64,000 bases of DNA from Pseudoalteromonas amylolytica (GCF_001854605.1 NZ_MKJU01000028.1:125727-189726), one strand, 5' to 3'; counted from the first letter of the stretch, positions 23,481-33,870 are shown. Translations and numbers: made by a program. Notes: a model not told the origin generated them from the letters alone.

Positions 23481-26255
23481 ATGAAACCTATCTATTCCCT
23501 ACTCAGCGCCAGCATATTGCTTGCGGGCAGTGCGCACACTCTTGCTTCCTCTGAGAAACAACCTCTTGAATTTAAAGATGTCTTTGATTTTCGTTATGCG
23601 CAAGACACTGTATTGTCGGAAAATGGCCAGTTTTTATCATTTTCAGCACAGCCATATCGTGGCGATAACAGTGGTCATGTGTACGATTTAACCACCAATG
23701 AGTTAATAGCCCAGGTACCACGAGGGGTAAAGCCACATATCAATAAGTCAGCAACTTGGGTGGCCTTTACCCAAACCCCCTCATTGCTAACGCAAGAAAC
23801 CGCTAGCAAAGAAGAAAAAAAGAAACTCCCCTCACAGTTAGTGTTGGTAAACACACAAACAAAACAACAACAGACATTCGACAACGTTGTAGATTATCAG
23901 CTGTCTAATGATGGCACTTGGCTGGCTTATCGCGAAAAAGCTGATAACAGCAAGCTATCAAGTGATAACTCGAAAAATAAAGACGATTCTGTTGGCATCA
24001 CGAGCGATAAAAAAGACAAAGCCTATGAGCTGGTCATCATCAATCTAAATAACGGTAATCTGCAACGCATACAGCGTGTAGGCCAATATAGCCTCAGCCC
24101 TACAGGGCTAGGGGTATTATTCAACCAGCTCAGCGATGATGGCAGTGACAATCGCATTAGTTTTGTTGAATTAAACAATTCACAACAGCATATTTTGTTT
24201 GATGAGCCGGGGATCACGCTAAGCCGAGCAAGGTGGCATCCTGATGGGGAGCTTATTGCATTTTACCAAGGTAATTATGTTAACAATGATGTGCGTCGTC
24301 GCCATTATCAGCTCACTCTGTGGGATGCCAAAAACAACACCACTAAACAGATTAGTAATCCACAGCAGTGGTTCAGTGGTAAAACCGCCTCTTTAAAGTG
24401 GTCTGAACAAGGCGAGCGATTATATTTTGAAAATCGCCCAAGACTTGCACCAAAAGAGCAAGCACTTAAATATAAAGATGATGCATCACTGACAGATTTC
24501 GACACGATTCGTGCTCAAAAAGGCCTAAAAATCTGGCACAACAACGACCCTGAAATCAAAACTCGAGAAGTAAAAACCTGGGAAGAAACCAATAAGCACC
24601 GTCATTATCAAGCCGTTTACCATCTTAATGGTGAACGTGTTGCTCAGTTAAGTGACACGCGTACTCCCAGCATCGAGCTCAACACAGAAGCCGAGTTCTT
24701 GCTGGTCAGTAATGACCAACCCTATCTAGAACAAATCATGTATAACGGGTTTTATCGTGACTACTATGCGGTGCAGGTTACCACAGGCGCTAAACACTTA
24801 ATTGTTAAAGAGTCACCATTTACACCTAGCGTTTCTCCCACAGGACAGCATGCCCTGCTTTTTAAAGATCAACATGTTTGGTTGAAAACATTAGACTCGC
24901 AAAAAGTATCGGTATTAACCAAAGCAATTCGTGACGCGATATTTGCTGATGACAAGCATGATTACCCAGAGCCTCAACCAGGCTACGGCTTTGCTGGTTG
25001 GCAACTAGATGGCAGCGTTGCTTATGTGTACTCAAAATATGATATTTGGGCGTTTGATGTAAATACCTTAGAGGCAACGCGCCTGACGCAAGGTAAAGAG
25101 ACACAAACACAATATCGTATCGTGCAACTAGAAGATAACAAGTTAGGGTTTGCCAGCAATGAAACCTTATTTTTAAGTGCTCATAACCTTCAAAATAAGC
25201 AAACCCACATTGCTACCTTGGCACTGGACTCAGGAAAGCTTACGAAAGTACTAAGCGATGCTGCGCGTTTTGATTTGGTGAAAAAAGCCAAACATAGCGA
25301 TAAGGTCATTTTTACCAAGCAAAGCTATCATCAATTCCCTGATTACTGGCAAACCGACACGCAATTTAACACACCACAAAAAGTCACTGACCTTAATCCT
25401 CAGCTTAGCCAGTTTGCATGGGGACAAAAGCCCGAGTTGGTACAATATAAGGGCTACAATGGTGAAGATTTACAAGGTGTGTTGATAAAACCAGCCAACT
25501 ATAAAGAAGGCGATCAAGTGCCTGTGGTGATCTATTTCTATCGCTACATGAGCCAACGTATGTACGACTTTCCAAAAATGGAGCTGAACCACAGACCTAA
25601 TTTCCCGATGTTTACATCCAATGGTTACGCACTATTCTTACCAGATATTCGATTCGAAATTGGTCATCCTGGTCGCTCATCTACGCAAACCATGATCAAC
25701 GCAGCACAAAAGCTGATTGATATCGGTGTTGCCGATCCCAATAGAATTGGCTTACAAGGACACTCATGGGCAGGTTATCAAAGCGCCTTTATGGTGACTC
25801 AAACTGACATGTTTAAGGCTGTTGTCTCTGGCGCGCCAGTATCTAACATGACATCCGCCTACAGTGGTATTCGTCTTAAATCAGGCCTTGCGCGCCAATT
25901 TCAATATGAGTCTGGACAAAGTCGTATCGGCAAAACGCTAGCAGAGGCACCTGAGCTTTATATTGAAAACTCACCGGTATTTTTTGCCGACAAGGTAAAC
26001 ACCCCTATTTTAATCATGTTTGGTGATGAAGATGGCGCGGTGCCATGGCAAGAAGGTATTCAGTACTATCTTGCGCTGCGTCGCTACAATAAGGATGCAA
26101 TTTTCTTACAATATGAAGGAGAACCGCACCACTTGAAACAGTTTCCGAATCAGTTGGACTTCTCTATTCGCATGATGGAATACTTTGACCATCATCTGAA
26201 AGGCCTGCCCGCTGCAAACTGGATCAAACAAGGTGAGGCTTACACAGCAGAATAA
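23481..26255 (+). CDS. exported S9 family prolyl oligopeptidase-like serine peptidase
   Basis: 924-residue peptidase with a signal peptide (residues 1-22, ending TLAS). A long beta-propeller-like region spans about 30-640. The C-terminal alpha/beta hydrolase domain (about 650-915) has the nucleophile in LQGHSWAGYQSAF (about Ser761), Asp in MFGDEDGAVPW and His in YEGEPHHLK, all intact. A lysine-rich, low-complexity insert (about residues 110-180, with KEEKKKLPS and SSDNSKNKDDS) is probably a surface loop. Such periplasmic peptidases take oligopeptides from outside the cell. It sits alone between slmA and gmk with a hairpin after it; the location is not part of the conserved core. Confidence 0.92.
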   Translation: MKPIYSLLSASILLAGSAHTLASSEKQPLEFKDVFDFRYAQDTVLSENGQFLSFSAQPYRGDNSGHVYDLTTNELIAQVPRGVKPHINKSATWVAFTQTPSLLTQETASKEEKKKLPSQLVLVNTQTKQQQTFDNVVDYQLSNDGTWLAYREKADNSKLSSDNSKNKDDSVGITSDKKDKAYELVIINLNNGNLQRIQRVGQYSLSPTGLGVLFNQLSDDGSDNRISFVELNNSQQHILFDEPGITLSRARWHPDGELIAFYQGNYVNNDVRRRHYQLTLWDAKNNTTKQISNPQQWFSGKTASLKWSEQGERLYFENRPRLAPKEQALKYKDDASLTDFDTIRAQKGLKIWHNNDPEIKTREVKTWEETNKHRHYQAVYHLNGERVAQLSDTRTPSIELNTEAEFLLVSNDQPYLEQIMYNGFYRDYYAVQVTTGAKHLIVKESPFTPSVSPTGQHALLFKDQHVWLKTLDSQKVSVLTKAIRDAIFADDKHDYPEPQPGYGFAGWQLDGSVAYVYSKYDIWAFDVNTLEATRLTQGKETQTQYRIVQLEDNKLGFASNETLFLSAHNLQNKQTHIATLALDSGKLTKVLSDAARFDLVKKAKHSDKVIFTKQSYHQFPDYWQTDTQFNTPQKVTDLNPQLSQFAWGQKPELVQYKGYNGEDLQGVLIKPANYKEGDQVPVVIYFYRYMSQRMYDFPKMELNHRPNFPMFTSNGYALFLPDIRFEIGHPGRSSTQTMINAAQKLIDIGVADPNRIGLQGHSWAGYQSAFMVTQTDMFKAVVSGAPVSNMTSAYSGIRLKSGLARQFQYESGQSRIGKTLAEAPELYIENSPVFFADKVNTPILIMFGDEDGAVPWQEGIQYYLALRRYNKDAIFLQYEGEPHHLKQFPNQLDFSIRMMEYFDHHLKGLPAANWIKQGEAYTAE

Positions 26256-26263
26256 ACCAACAC

Positions 26264-26287
26264 AGGCCCAAGAAAAAGCTTGGGCCT
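26264..26287 (+). terminator. inverted repeat after the S9 peptidase gene
   Basis: AGGCCCAAG / CTTGGGCCT, 9-bp perfect stem with a 6-base A-rich loop, 9 bp after the stop codon. No T run follows on the plus strand, so it may stabilise the 3' end rather than terminate strongly. Confidence 0.5.
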
Positions 26288-26413
26288 AGTTGTAAGTAAC
26301 TACAGCTTAATTTTATTGACTAGCTTATCTCAAAGGTAACGTTTAAAATGTGCGTTTCGACTAAATATAGGCTATGTCAAAGCGTAGTCACTTTATTTTA
26401 AGAGCAGCATCTT

Positions 26414-27037
26414 ATGACAACAGCAACGCGCGGTAATCTTTTTATTCTTTCATCGCCTTCTGGTGCAGGAAAGTCCAGCTTAATTAAAGCATTACTTGAA
26501 AAGCATCAGGATATAAAAATGTCAGTATCGCATACCACCCGAGCACCTCGACCGGGTGAGAATGACGGCGAGCACTATCACTTTGTCAGTGAAGCTGATT
26601 TCAACGCGTTAATCCTTAGCAAAGATTTTTTTGAATGGGCTAAGGTATTTGACAACTATTACGGTACGTCAAAAGCTGCCGTAGAAGAGCAGCTAAATCA
26701 AGGTATTGACGTATTTTTAGACATCGATTGGCAAGGCGCTCAACAAGTTCGTAAGTTGGTGCCTGAAGTTAAAACTATCTTTATCTTACCTCCTTCTCAG
26801 CAAGAGTTAGCAAACAGACTTAATGGCCGAGGGCAAGACTCACAAGAGGTGATCGCCTCTCGAATGGCGCAAGCTAAATCAGAAAGCTCACACTACAATG
26901 AGTTTGATTATGTACTGGTCAATGATGATTTTGACACCACCCTTGCCCAACTTGAGCATATCGTGATGGCCGCTCGCATGGAGCTCAGTGCTCAACAAAG
27001 TCGTCATGCAGCACTAATTCGCGACCTTTTACGCTAA
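26414..27037 (+). CDS. gmk: guanylate kinase
   Basis: Converts GMP to GDP with ATP. 207 residues, the usual length. The P-loop is [12 protein letters not shown]. The GMP-binding signature [20 protein letters not shown] follows, then [14 protein letters not shown] and [13 protein letters not shown]. It heads the conserved gmk-rpoZ-spoT block. The ATG is supported by AAGAGCAGC upstream only weakly, but the N-terminus matches the family. Confidence 0.97.
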   Translation: MTTATRGNLFILSSPSGAGKSSLIKALLEKHQDIKMSVSHTTRAPRPGENDGEHYHFVSEADFNALILSKDFFEWAKVFDNYYGTSKAAVEEQLNQGIDVFLDIDWQGAQQVRKLVPEVKTIFILPPSQQELANRLNGRGQDSQEVIASRMAQAKSESSHYNEFDYVLVNDDFDTTLAQLEHIVMAARMELSAQQSRHAALIRDLLR

Positions 27038-27128
27038 ATTAGTGATAAATTTTAACCATCCACTTGGCGTAGCGGCTCCCTTGCAGTAAACTAGCCTTTT
27101 GGAAATGAATTAACTTTGGAGTGCTTCG

Positions 27129-27404
27129 ATGGCTCGCGTAACTGTAGAAGATGCAGTAGATGCAATTGGTAACCGTTTTGATTTAATCTTGGTAGCAGCG
27201 CGTCGCGCTCGTCAAATCGCTGTAGGCGGCAAAGACCCTATGGTTGACGCTGAAAACGATAAGCCAACGGTTATCGCTTTACGTGAAATTGAAAAAGGTC
27301 TAGTGAATAGCTCTTCATTAGATGTAATCGACCGTGAAGAACAGCAAAACCAAGAAGCTGCAGAACTTGCAGCTGTTGCAGCCATTGTAGGCGGCAACAA
27401 CTAA
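27129..27404 (+). CDS. rpoZ: RNA polymerase omega subunit
   Basis: 91-residue small subunit that helps assemble the beta' subunit and forms one ppGpp-binding site. The typical start [20 protein letters not shown] is followed by [13 protein letters not shown] and [16 protein letters not shown]. The C-terminal tail is acidic and Ala-rich, as is usual. TTTGGAGTGC gives a ribosome binding site. In Escherichia coli spoT starts just after rpoZ; here a terminator and a 267-bp repeat element intervene. Confidence 0.97.
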   Translation: MARVTVEDAVDAIGNRFDLILVAARRARQIAVGGKDPMVDAENDKPTVIALREIEKGLVNSSSLDVIDREEQQNQEAAELAAVAAIVGGNN

Positions 27405-27424
27405 ACCTGTTTCGGTTTGTAAGA

Positions 27425-27458
27425 CAATGCCAGCATTTTTGCTGGCATTGTTGTTATT
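27425..27458 (+). terminator. rho-independent terminator after rpoZ
   Basis: Perfect 11-bp stem CAATGCCAGCA / TGCTGGCATTG with a TTTT loop, followed by TTGTTATT. It lies 20 bp after the rpoZ stop, immediately before the MITE-like element, so gmk-rpoZ and spoT are probably not one transcript. Confidence 0.75.
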
Positions 27459-27725
27459 AGGGCGTGTCGATCTTTGAGGTATGATTTTTGTTCAAATCAA
27501 AGGCTTTCAATACCAGAAATGCGCTATGACACATAGTAATCTATGTGAGTCGCGCATGATGCCGTAGTGGAAGCCTTTGGTTGAACCCTTTGGGCAGCGT
27601 CATTCGGTCATTTTTTCTGCGTTATCGCCTGACTTACATAGAATAACTATGCGGCGCAGGCTCAGCCTTGCCAAAATACCCGAATGACTGCTGCAAAAAA
27701 CACACAGCAAAAATCTACACGCCCT
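27459..27725. mobile_element. MITE-like palindromic element, 267 bp
   Basis: The ends are 18-base inverted repeats, AGGGCGTGTCGATCTTTG at 27459-27476 and its near reverse complement at 27708-27725 (two mismatches). The outer bases read TA-GGGCGTG...CACGCCC-TA, consistent with a TA target duplication. Two internal hairpin systems exist. In 27498-27579, CAAAGGCTT pairs with AAGCCTTTG and CACATAG with CTATGTG. In 27599-27688, GTCATTCGG pairs with CCGAATGAC and CATAG with CTATG. No open reading frame lies inside. This fits a non-autonomous transposable element mobilised in trans, inserted between rpoZ and spoT. Confidence 0.75.
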
Positions 27726-27825
27726 AGCCCCGATAAAATAAAGTCCCGACTAGTCGTTGGTTTATCTTTCAATTCATCGTATATTCGTTACATATCGATA
27801 ACTTCACTGGAACATTGGAGTGTGA

Positions 27826-29928
27826 ATGTATCTTTTTGAAGGCCTTAAAAAGAAGATTTCTGAGTATTTATCTCCCGCAGACGTAGAGCTGGTACAAAAA
27901 GCCTATGTGGTTGCGCGTGAAGCCCATGAAGGGCAAACTCGCTCAAGCGGCGAACCCTATATCACCCATCCTGTTGAGGTGACACAAATACTCGCTGGCA
28001 TGCGTTTAGATCACGAAACGCTTATGGCTGCGTTAATGCACGATGTGATAGAAGATACCGACTTTAGCCAACAAGACTTGGCCGAGATTTTTGGTGAAAC
28101 CGTCGCAGAGTTGGTTGAAGGCGTCAGCAAACTTGATAAGCTCAGCTTCAAAGACAAAAAGCAGTTTCAAGCCGAAAACTACCGCAAAATGATCATGGCA
28201 ATGACGCAAGACATTCGCGTTATCTTGATCAAACTGGCCGATAGAACGCATAACATGCGCACACTCGGAGCTCTTCGACCAGATAAACGCCGTCGTATTG
28301 CTCGTGAGACGCTAGAAATTTTTGCCCCTATCGCGAACCGTTTAGGTATACACGATATCAAAAATGAGCTGGAAGACTTAGGCTTTCAAGCACTCTACCC
28401 AATGCGTCATCGCGCTTTAAAATCAGAAGTGGCCAAAGCTCGCGGCAACCGTAAAGAAGTTATCAGTAATATACAAACTGAAATTGAATCGCGTTTAGCC
28501 GAGTCTGGGATCCAAGCTTCGGTCAGCGGCCGTGAAAAACATTTATATAGTATCTACAAAAAAATGCTCAATAAAGAGCTAATGTTCAACGAAGTAATGG
28601 ACATTTATGCCTTTAGAATCAATGTCGATAACTTGGATACCTGCTACCGAGTACTTGGTGTTGCACATAATCTGTACAAGCCCATTGAAACGCGTTTTAA
28701 AGACTATATCGCAGTACCTAAAACTAATGGTTATCAGTCGCTACATACCTCATTAGTTGGCCCACATGGCATCCCTGTTGAGATACAAATTCGCACCCAT
28801 GACATGGACCATATGGCTGATAAAGGGGTGGCGGCGCACTGGATGTATAAAAAAGCAGGTGACAGCGCAGGTCATACAGCGCAGCAACGTGCTCGTCAGT
28901 GGATGCAAAGCTTACTGGAACTACAGCAAAGTGCGGGATCTTCCTTTGAGTTTGTTGAAAACGTTAAAACCGAGCTATTCCCGGAAGAAATCTACGTATT
29001 CACGCCCGATGGTCGCATCGTAGAGTTGCCCATGGGTGCCACCGCAGTGGACTTTGCTTACGCTGTTCATACTGACGTTGGTAATACCTGTGTTGGCGCA
29101 CGTGTAAACCGCAAGCCTTACCCACTGAGTAAAGCTCTTGATACAGGGCAAACCGTTGAGGTTATCACCAGTTCAGGTGCACATCCTAACGCCACTTGGT
29201 TAAACTTTATCGTAACAGGTAAAGCGCGATTGGGCGTGCGTAACTACCTTAAGAGCCAGCATCAAGAGGAAGCCATTCAGCTAGGACGCCGCTTGTTAGA
29301 CTCAGCGCTTGGCGAAAATAAACTCGATGATATTCCACAGGAGAGCATTGACCGCGTTCTAGAAGAGCACAAGTTAGGCACTCTGCTCGAATTGTTGGTA
29401 GAAATTGGCACCGGTAATATTATGAGTGTCTTGATTGCCAAACGTCTGCTACAAACAGACGATGGTATTGAAAATGTTGCCAAAAAAGCCAAAGCCGCTA
29501 TTATCGGAACAGAAGGCATGTTGGTTAACTATTCCAAGTGCTGTCGCCCAGTACCAGGAGATGCCATTACGGCCTATGTGAGCCAGGGTAAAGGCCTGAA
29601 TGTTCACCGCCAAGAGTGTAAAAATATAAAAGGCTGGGAGAATGAACGCTCCAAGTACTTTGTTGTAAAATGGGAAGACAACCCAGAGAAAGAATATATT
29701 GCGGCCTTGCGGGTAGAAATTATCAATCACCAAGGTGCATTAGCAAAACTCACAAACGTGGTAGCAAGTACTCAAGCAAATATCGTTGAAATCGCTACCG
29801 ACGAAAAAGAAAGTAACTTATACGTGATAGATTTGGGCATCACCGTTAAAGACCGTATTCACGTCGCAAACATTATGCGCCGTATCCGTGTTATGCCAGA
29901 CGTACAACGCGTATATCGCAAGAAATAG
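27826..29928 (+). CDS. spoT: bifunctional (p)ppGpp synthetase/hydrolase SpoT
   Basis: 700-residue stringent-response enzyme, matching the length of Escherichia coli SpoT (702). The hydrolase domain has the HD motif [11 protein letters not shown] and [19 protein letters not shown]. The synthetase domain has [39 protein letters not shown] and [24 protein letters not shown] domain ([20 protein letters not shown]) and a C-terminal ACT domain (about 625-700) follow. An intact HD site marks it as SpoT rather than RelA. It is separated from rpoZ by a terminator and a repeat element, so it probably has its own promoter in 27726-27825. ridA follows after 8 bp. Confidence 0.97.
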   Translation: MYLFEGLKKKISEYLSPADVELVQKAYVVAREAHEGQTRSSGEPYITHPVEVTQILAGMRLDHETLMAALMHDVIEDTDFSQQDLAEIFGETVAELVEGVSKLDKLSFKDKKQFQAENYRKMIMAMTQDIRVILIKLADRTHNMRTLGALRPDKRRRIARETLEIFAPIANRLGIHDIKNELEDLGFQALYPMRHRALKSEVAKARGNRKEVISNIQTEIESRLAESGIQASVSGREKHLYSIYKKMLNKELMFNEVMDIYAFRINVDNLDTCYRVLGVAHNLYKPIETRFKDYIAVPKTNGYQSLHTSLVGPHGIPVEIQIRTHDMDHMADKGVAAHWMYKKAGDSAGHTAQQRARQWMQSLLELQQSAGSSFEFVENVKTELFPEEIYVFTPDGRIVELPMGATAVDFAYAVHTDVGNTCVGARVNRKPYPLSKALDTGQTVEVITSSGAHPNATWLNFIVTGKARLGVRNYLKSQHQEEAIQLGRRLLDSALGENKLDDIPQESIDRVLEEHKLGTLLELLVEIGTGNIMSVLIAKRLLQTDDGIENVAKKAKAAIIGTEGMLVNYSKCCRPVPGDAITAYVSQGKGLNVHRQECKNIKGWENERSKYFVVKWEDNPEKEYIAALRVEIINHQGALAKLTNVVASTQANIVEIATDEKESNLYVIDLGITVKDRIHVANIMRRIRVMPDVQRVYRKK

Positions 29929-29936
29929 GATTAAAC

Positions 29937-30329
29937 ATGAACAAAGCGATTATCTCTACCGATCAAGCTCCAGCTGCGATTGGTACTTACAATCAAGCCG
30001 TTAAGGTAGGCACAGCAGTTTACCTGTCTGGCCAAATTCCATTAGTGCCTGAAACAATGGAAATGATTTCTGAAGATTTTGCCGAACAGGCGCAGCAAGT
30101 CTTCAAAAATCTAACCGCAGTATGCGAAGCCGCTGGTGGTCAATTACAAGATATGGTCAAAGTAAATATTTTCCTAACTGACCTAAGCAACTTTGCCACT
30201 GTTAACGAAATTATGAGCCAGCACTTTAAAACACCTTACCCTGCACGCGCGGCCATCGGTGTAAAAGAGTTACCAAAGGGGGCTCAGATTGAGATTGACG
30301 GCATTATGGAGCTTCCGTCAACAAACTAA
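29937..30329 (+). CDS. ridA: RidA family enamine/imine deaminase
   Basis: 130-residue enzyme that hydrolyses reactive enamine/imine intermediates released by PLP enzymes such as threonine dehydratase. Family signatures are [54 protein letters not shown] and the C-terminal [20 protein letters not shown] with the conserved Arg that binds the carboxylate. It is translated 8 bp after spoT, so cotranscribed, and is followed by a terminator. Confidence 0.96.
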   Translation: MNKAIISTDQAPAAIGTYNQAVKVGTAVYLSGQIPLVPETMEMISEDFAEQAQQVFKNLTAVCEAAGGQLQDMVKVNIFLTDLSNFATVNEIMSQHFKTPYPARAAIGVKELPKGAQIEIDGIMELPSTN

Positions 30330-30341
30330 TTCTTTAGTATT

Positions 30342-30369
30342 AAAAAGCCGCCTTTGAGCGGCTTTTTTT
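30342..30369 (+). terminator. rho-independent terminator of spoT-ridA
   Basis: Stem AAAAAGCCGCC / AGCGGCTTTTT with loop TTTG and a seven-base T run, 12 bp after the ridA stop. Confidence 0.92.
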
Positions 30370-30478
30370 ATGTCTATTCTTTGATCTCAAGCACTTGACT
30401 CTATACTGTTTATTAAGCACTCTAAAGCTAATACTTTGGTTTTTATCATGGGTTCGTTTTTGAGCCGCAAAGGTAAGG

Positions 30479-32101
30479 GTGATAAACGTGTTCAAATTGG
30501 CACACAACGGAAATGTCCTATTAGACGTTGCTCAACTAAATCCACCGAACGCAGCCTTCATCATTGAAGCGCTAGAACGTTCGCCTTATGCCGATTGTGA
30601 GATCGACAGGGATTCTATTGACGCTTTTTTCAAAAGCGAGTTTCCAGAGAAACAACTCGTTGTCGCTAAAAAAGTAGATGCGCAACTTACCATTGAATTG
30701 TCTGATGACAAAATGACTGCTACAGCTCACCTTGTAACCGCCAAAGGCGGTGCCATGATCAATTTAGAAAAAGCCAAAAAAGCAATTATCAACGCCGGTG
30801 TAAGCCGCGGATACAAGCAGGCTTACTTAGAAAAAATTCTCCAAAAACAATTGGAACTACCCGCAGGTTCTAATGCAAAAGGAATCATCGCACAGGGCCG
30901 CCCACCACAAGATGGGCAACCTGCTAAATTGGTCGCCCATGTAGTGACTATGAGAGAACGTTTGAAGCAGCCAAAGCTCAGAGAAGATGGCTCGGTAGAT
31001 ATGCGCGACTTTGGCAAATTGGCAAGTGTCGCTCCAGGTACATTACTGGTTTCCAAGCAGCCACCGACACCCGGCAAAGAGGGCTTTACTGTGGTCGGTG
31101 ACAGTATTGAAGCTAAAGAGGGCGATGATTTCGAACTAACCGCAGGCGAAGGCACTGAAATTTCAGCCAGTAACCCACTTGAACTTGTAGCCAGCATTGC
31201 GGGCTGCCCTTCTGATATTCAAAATGGCATGCGTGTTGATGACGTATTTACCATCAAAGATGTGGACGTGAGAAGTGGTCATGTTGACTTTAATGGCAGT
31301 GTGATCGTTACACATACAGTTGGGCCGGGCATGAAGGTTAAAGCCAAAGGTGACATAACCGTCATGGGCTCGGTTGAATCAGGAGAACTGATTAGTGGCG
31401 GCCATATTGACGTAAAGCAAGCGGTTATTGGTCACTTGGACCATCAAAACAACGATCAAGGTTTAACCTGTTGCTTAGTTGCACAAGGTGATATTCATAT
31501 CGCACACGGCCAATATAGCTATCTTGAAGCTAATAATGTGTATATTGCTAAGCAAAGTAATCATTGCACCATTAAGGCAACACAACTGGTGCAAATTGGT
31601 GCCGATGATAACCCCAGAGGTAAATTGATTGGCGGCGAAGTGCTAGATACACAAATGCTTATTGCCGGTGAGATAGGCAGTGAATCTGGCGCTAAAATGA
31701 TTGTACGTCTTGCCCGCCACGGCGTAGAGCTGACCCAAGAAACTGACGAGTGCCTCAAAGCATTGAGCAAAACCAGCGCACAGTTAAATACTTTGCAGCA
31801 AACGATTGAAAAAGCGGATCTACTTAAAGACCCTGAAAAGAAAAAGCAACTTATGGCTAAAATTGGTGCCACACAAATGCACTATTGCCAAGAAGCCGAA
31901 GCCCTTGAAAAGAAAATGTCTGATATGGAGAGCCAGCTCAACGAGTTACTTGAAAACTCTAAACTCGTTGCCAATCAGGCCCTCAATCCTGGTGTTGAGA
32001 TCCATATTTTTGATCGCGTATTTAAAACCACCCGCAGCTACCCACCGTGTACCGCAGCTCTGGTTGAAGGTAAGATAGAGATAGAGTTTAAAACCAGTTA
32101 G
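30479..32101 (+). CDS. DUF342 (FapA-like) polymer-forming protein
   Basis: 540-residue cytoplasmic protein of the DUF342/FapA family. The N-terminal half (to about 180) holds ERLKQPKLREDGSVDMRDFG. The family core (about 185-420) has repeated beta-helix turns: VDVRSGHVDFNGSVIVTHTV, AKGDITVMGSVESGELISGG and HIDVKQAVIGH. A coiled coil follows (about 430-500, LQQTIEKADLLKDPEKKKQL). FapA proteins are cited in flagellar number control, but no flagellar genes are near, so the role is uncertain. The start is a GTG, either at 30479 or three codons later at 30488, which has AAGGG 8 bases upstream. No ATG is available in frame. Confidence 0.85.
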   Translation: MINVFKLAHNGNVLLDVAQLNPPNAAFIIEALERSPYADCEIDRDSIDAFFKSEFPEKQLVVAKKVDAQLTIELSDDKMTATAHLVTAKGGAMINLEKAKKAIINAGVSRGYKQAYLEKILQKQLELPAGSNAKGIIAQGRPPQDGQPAKLVAHVVTMRERLKQPKLREDGSVDMRDFGKLASVAPGTLLVSKQPPTPGKEGFTVVGDSIEAKEGDDFELTAGEGTEISASNPLELVASIAGCPSDIQNGMRVDDVFTIKDVDVRSGHVDFNGSVIVTHTVGPGMKVKAKGDITVMGSVESGELISGGHIDVKQAVIGHLDHQNNDQGLTCCLVAQGDIHIAHGQYSYLEANNVYIAKQSNHCTIKATQLVQIGADDNPRGKLIGGEVLDTQMLIAGEIGSESGAKMIVRLARHGVELTQETDECLKALSKTSAQLNTLQQTIEKADLLKDPEKKKQLMAKIGATQMHYCQEAEALEKKMSDMESQLNELLENSKLVANQALNPGVEIHIFDRVFKTTRSYPPCTAALVEGKIEIEFKTS

Positions 32102-32217
32102 CACTTCTTATACTTATACCACCGGATAGACACCGAGCTATCCGATTGTTTTAACAAACATACAAGGTAAAATATTTAAGAAAATAAAAGTACTAACGTG
32201 TCATTGAGCGCAGCCAA
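32102..32217. other. short convergent intergenic region
   Basis: Lies between the DUF342 gene and a small minus-strand membrane-protein gene. ACACCGAGCTATCC... is AT-rich without a clear terminator. Nothing else was seen. Confidence 0.4.
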
Positions 32218-32418
32218 TCAGGGTTTTGACTTCATCTTTAAATATATCAGCCAGATAAACTGGAAAGCTGCTCCTTCGATAGAGGTCGCCGCCGTAATCC
32301 AAAACCATGCTAAGTCTTGCTCTCGCATCACATGTGCGGTTTCTAGCACAACAAAAACAACTATACACCAACACCATAGGGGCATCATCACTGATACTTG
32401 TGTGTTTTTACTTGCCAT
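32218..32418 (-). CDS. small hypothetical inner-membrane protein
   Basis: 66-residue protein, probably real though unrecognised. Two hydrophobic helices are visible: WCWCIVVFVVLETAHVM and WFWITAATSIEGAAFQFIWL, followed by a basic end (YLKMKSKP). The first helix is rich in Trp and Cys. AGGGA lies 4 bases before the ATG on the minus strand. No other strong frame overlaps it and no gene lies between it and the next terminator. It may be a modulator of a larger membrane complex; nothing shows which. Confidence 0.55.
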   Translation of the reverse strand: MASKNTQVSVMMPLWCWCIVVFVVLETAHVMREQDLAWFWITAATSIEGAAFQFIWLIYLKMKSKP

Positions 32419-32533
32419 GTATCCCTACCGATAATTCAAAGACTGTACAGTGAAACCCATAAGTAGCAACAATAACTAAATGTTAGTTAGTGTGTAAATT
32501 ATTTTTTAAGGACGCACAACACTTTGCCAGCAT

Positions 32534-32572
32534 TAAAAAAAAGCGGCATCACCCGAGGATGATACCGCTTTG
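32534..32572 (-). terminator. minus-strand rho-independent terminator (possible small RNA end)
   Basis: On the minus strand AAGCGGTATCA pairs with TGATGCCGCTT and is followed by eight Ts. It lies about 170 bp past a separate asnA terminator, so it must serve another transcript. An upstream 11-base segment at 32610-32620 could compete for the 3' arm. Confidence 0.7.
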
Positions 32573-32707
32573 CGCTACTAAACAACACTCACTTAGAGTT
32601 TGTTGCTTGCGGGTGATACCTACATCTAATGGCACACCTTACCCACTTAAAACCTATTACGTTGCCAAAGTGATCTCTTCTTTTTACCTACCCACATGAG
32701 GGTGTTG
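32573..32707 (-). ncRNA. candidate small RNA between two terminators
   Basis: The stretch between the asnA terminator and the next terminator has no reading frame of note. It folds: AACAAACTC pairs with GAGTGTTGTT (32581-32603), and GGTATCACCCG (32610-32620, read on the minus strand) could pair with the terminator's 3' arm. No firm promoter was found. The alternative is a plain 3' untranslated tail. Confidence 0.25.
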
Positions 32708-32742
32708 AAAAAAAGCAACGCCACCTTGCGGCGACGTCGCTT
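32708..32742 (-). terminator. rho-independent terminator of asnA
   Basis: Minus-strand stem AGCGACGTCGC / GGCGTTGCT with G-T pairs, followed by a T run of seven. It begins 24 bp past the asnA stop. Confidence 0.8.
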
Positions 32743-32765
32743 TACACTCATTTTAAATCTCACCG

Positions 32766-33764
32766 TTAGCGCAGTACGTCACCAATTTGTGACTGTACTT
32801 CATCACTCCACACACTAACCTGTACCTGAGCAATATGTTGCTTTTGTAACAGCAACATCACTAAACGCGACTGACCAATACCACCACCAATGGTTTGTGG
32901 CATTGCCCCGCTTAGCAGCTGTTGATGCCAATCTTGTTCTAAACGACTTTCGTCTCCAGTCACTTTGAGCTGGCGTGCTAAAGCCTCAGGGCATACGCGG
33001 ATACCCATTGACGAGATCTCAAAAGCATCTTCAAGCACAGGGTTCCACACCAAAATATCGCCATTCAATCCCTGATATTTATCACAGGTTTCCGTCGACC
33101 AATCGTCATAATCAGGCGCACGTACGTCGTGAATTTTGCCATCGCCCAATGCACCACCAATACCAATTAAAAACACTGCCCCATATTCTTGAGCAATCGC
33201 CTTTTCACGTTGCTTAGCGCTAAAGTCTGGGTACATCTGGCGCAATTCTTCGCTATGTACAAAGGTGATTTTCTCTGGTAAAAATGGCGTTAAACCAAAC
33301 TCATCTGCCACCATTTGCTCGGTAGCTTTAATACCTTGATACAAGGTTTCTACAGTGTGTTTTAACGTAGCTAATGAACGCTCAGATTCAGCACAGATAA
33401 CTTTTTCCCAGTCCCACTGGTCAACATATACTGAATGTATTGGTGAAAGTCGTTCTTCATCAGGACGCAGTGCCTTCATGTGCGTGTACAAACCTTCACC
33501 GACTGAAAAACCACAGTCCCCCAACGTCTTACGCTTCCACTTAGCCAATGAATGCACCACCTCAAATTGCGCTTGTGGTAGCGTTTTTACCTTAACCGAA
33601 ACCGCCTTTTCAGTACCGCTTAAGTTGTCTTGAATGCCGTCACCCACTTTGGCCAGTATCGGGGCTTGTACTTCAATTAACCCGAACTTGCTCTCAAGCT
33701 GTTGTGAAAAAACTTGTTTAATGCGGCTGATCTGCTGCTGTGTCTGACGATATGTGCTCTGCAT
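32766..33764 (-). CDS. asnA: aspartate-ammonia ligase (asparagine synthetase A)
   Basis: Makes asparagine from aspartate, ammonia and ATP; homodimeric class-II-synthetase-like enzyme. 332 residues. Signatures are [49 protein letters not shown] and the C-terminal [19 protein letters not shown]. The ATG at 33764 is preferred to one 15 bases upstream because GAGGT lies about 8 bases before it and MQSTYR fits the family start. It is divergent from asnC, the standard arrangement, and is expected to be activated by AsnC when asparagine is low. Confidence 0.97.
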   Translation of the reverse strand: MQSTYRQTQQQISRIKQVFSQQLESKFGLIEVQAPILAKVGDGIQDNLSGTEKAVSVKVKTLPQAQFEVVHSLAKWKRKTLGDCGFSVGEGLYTHMKALRPDEERLSPIHSVYVDQWDWEKVICAESERSLATLKHTVETLYQGIKATEQMVADEFGLTPFLPEKITFVHSEELRQMYPDFSAKQREKAIAQEYGAVFLIGIGGALGDGKIHDVRAPDYDDWSTETCDKYQGLNGDILVWNPVLEDAFEISSMGIRVCPEALARQLKVTGDESRLEQDWHQQLLSGAMPQTIGGGIGQSRLVMLLLQKQHIAQVQVSVWSDEVQSQIGDVLR

Positions 33765-33870
33765 AATTAAGGACCTCACTCCCAGTATTCTTTGTTAATT
33801 AGTTTGCCGTGTATTTATCGGCTTAAAGCTATCGTCAACAAAAACCACACAAATTACAACAACCATCAAT

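Noticed and set aside
30448..30567. Plus-strand ATG frame beginning MGSFLSRKGKGDKR before the DUF342 gene
   Set aside because: It runs into the DUF342 gene in another frame and ends after 39 codons; a chance frame with no support.
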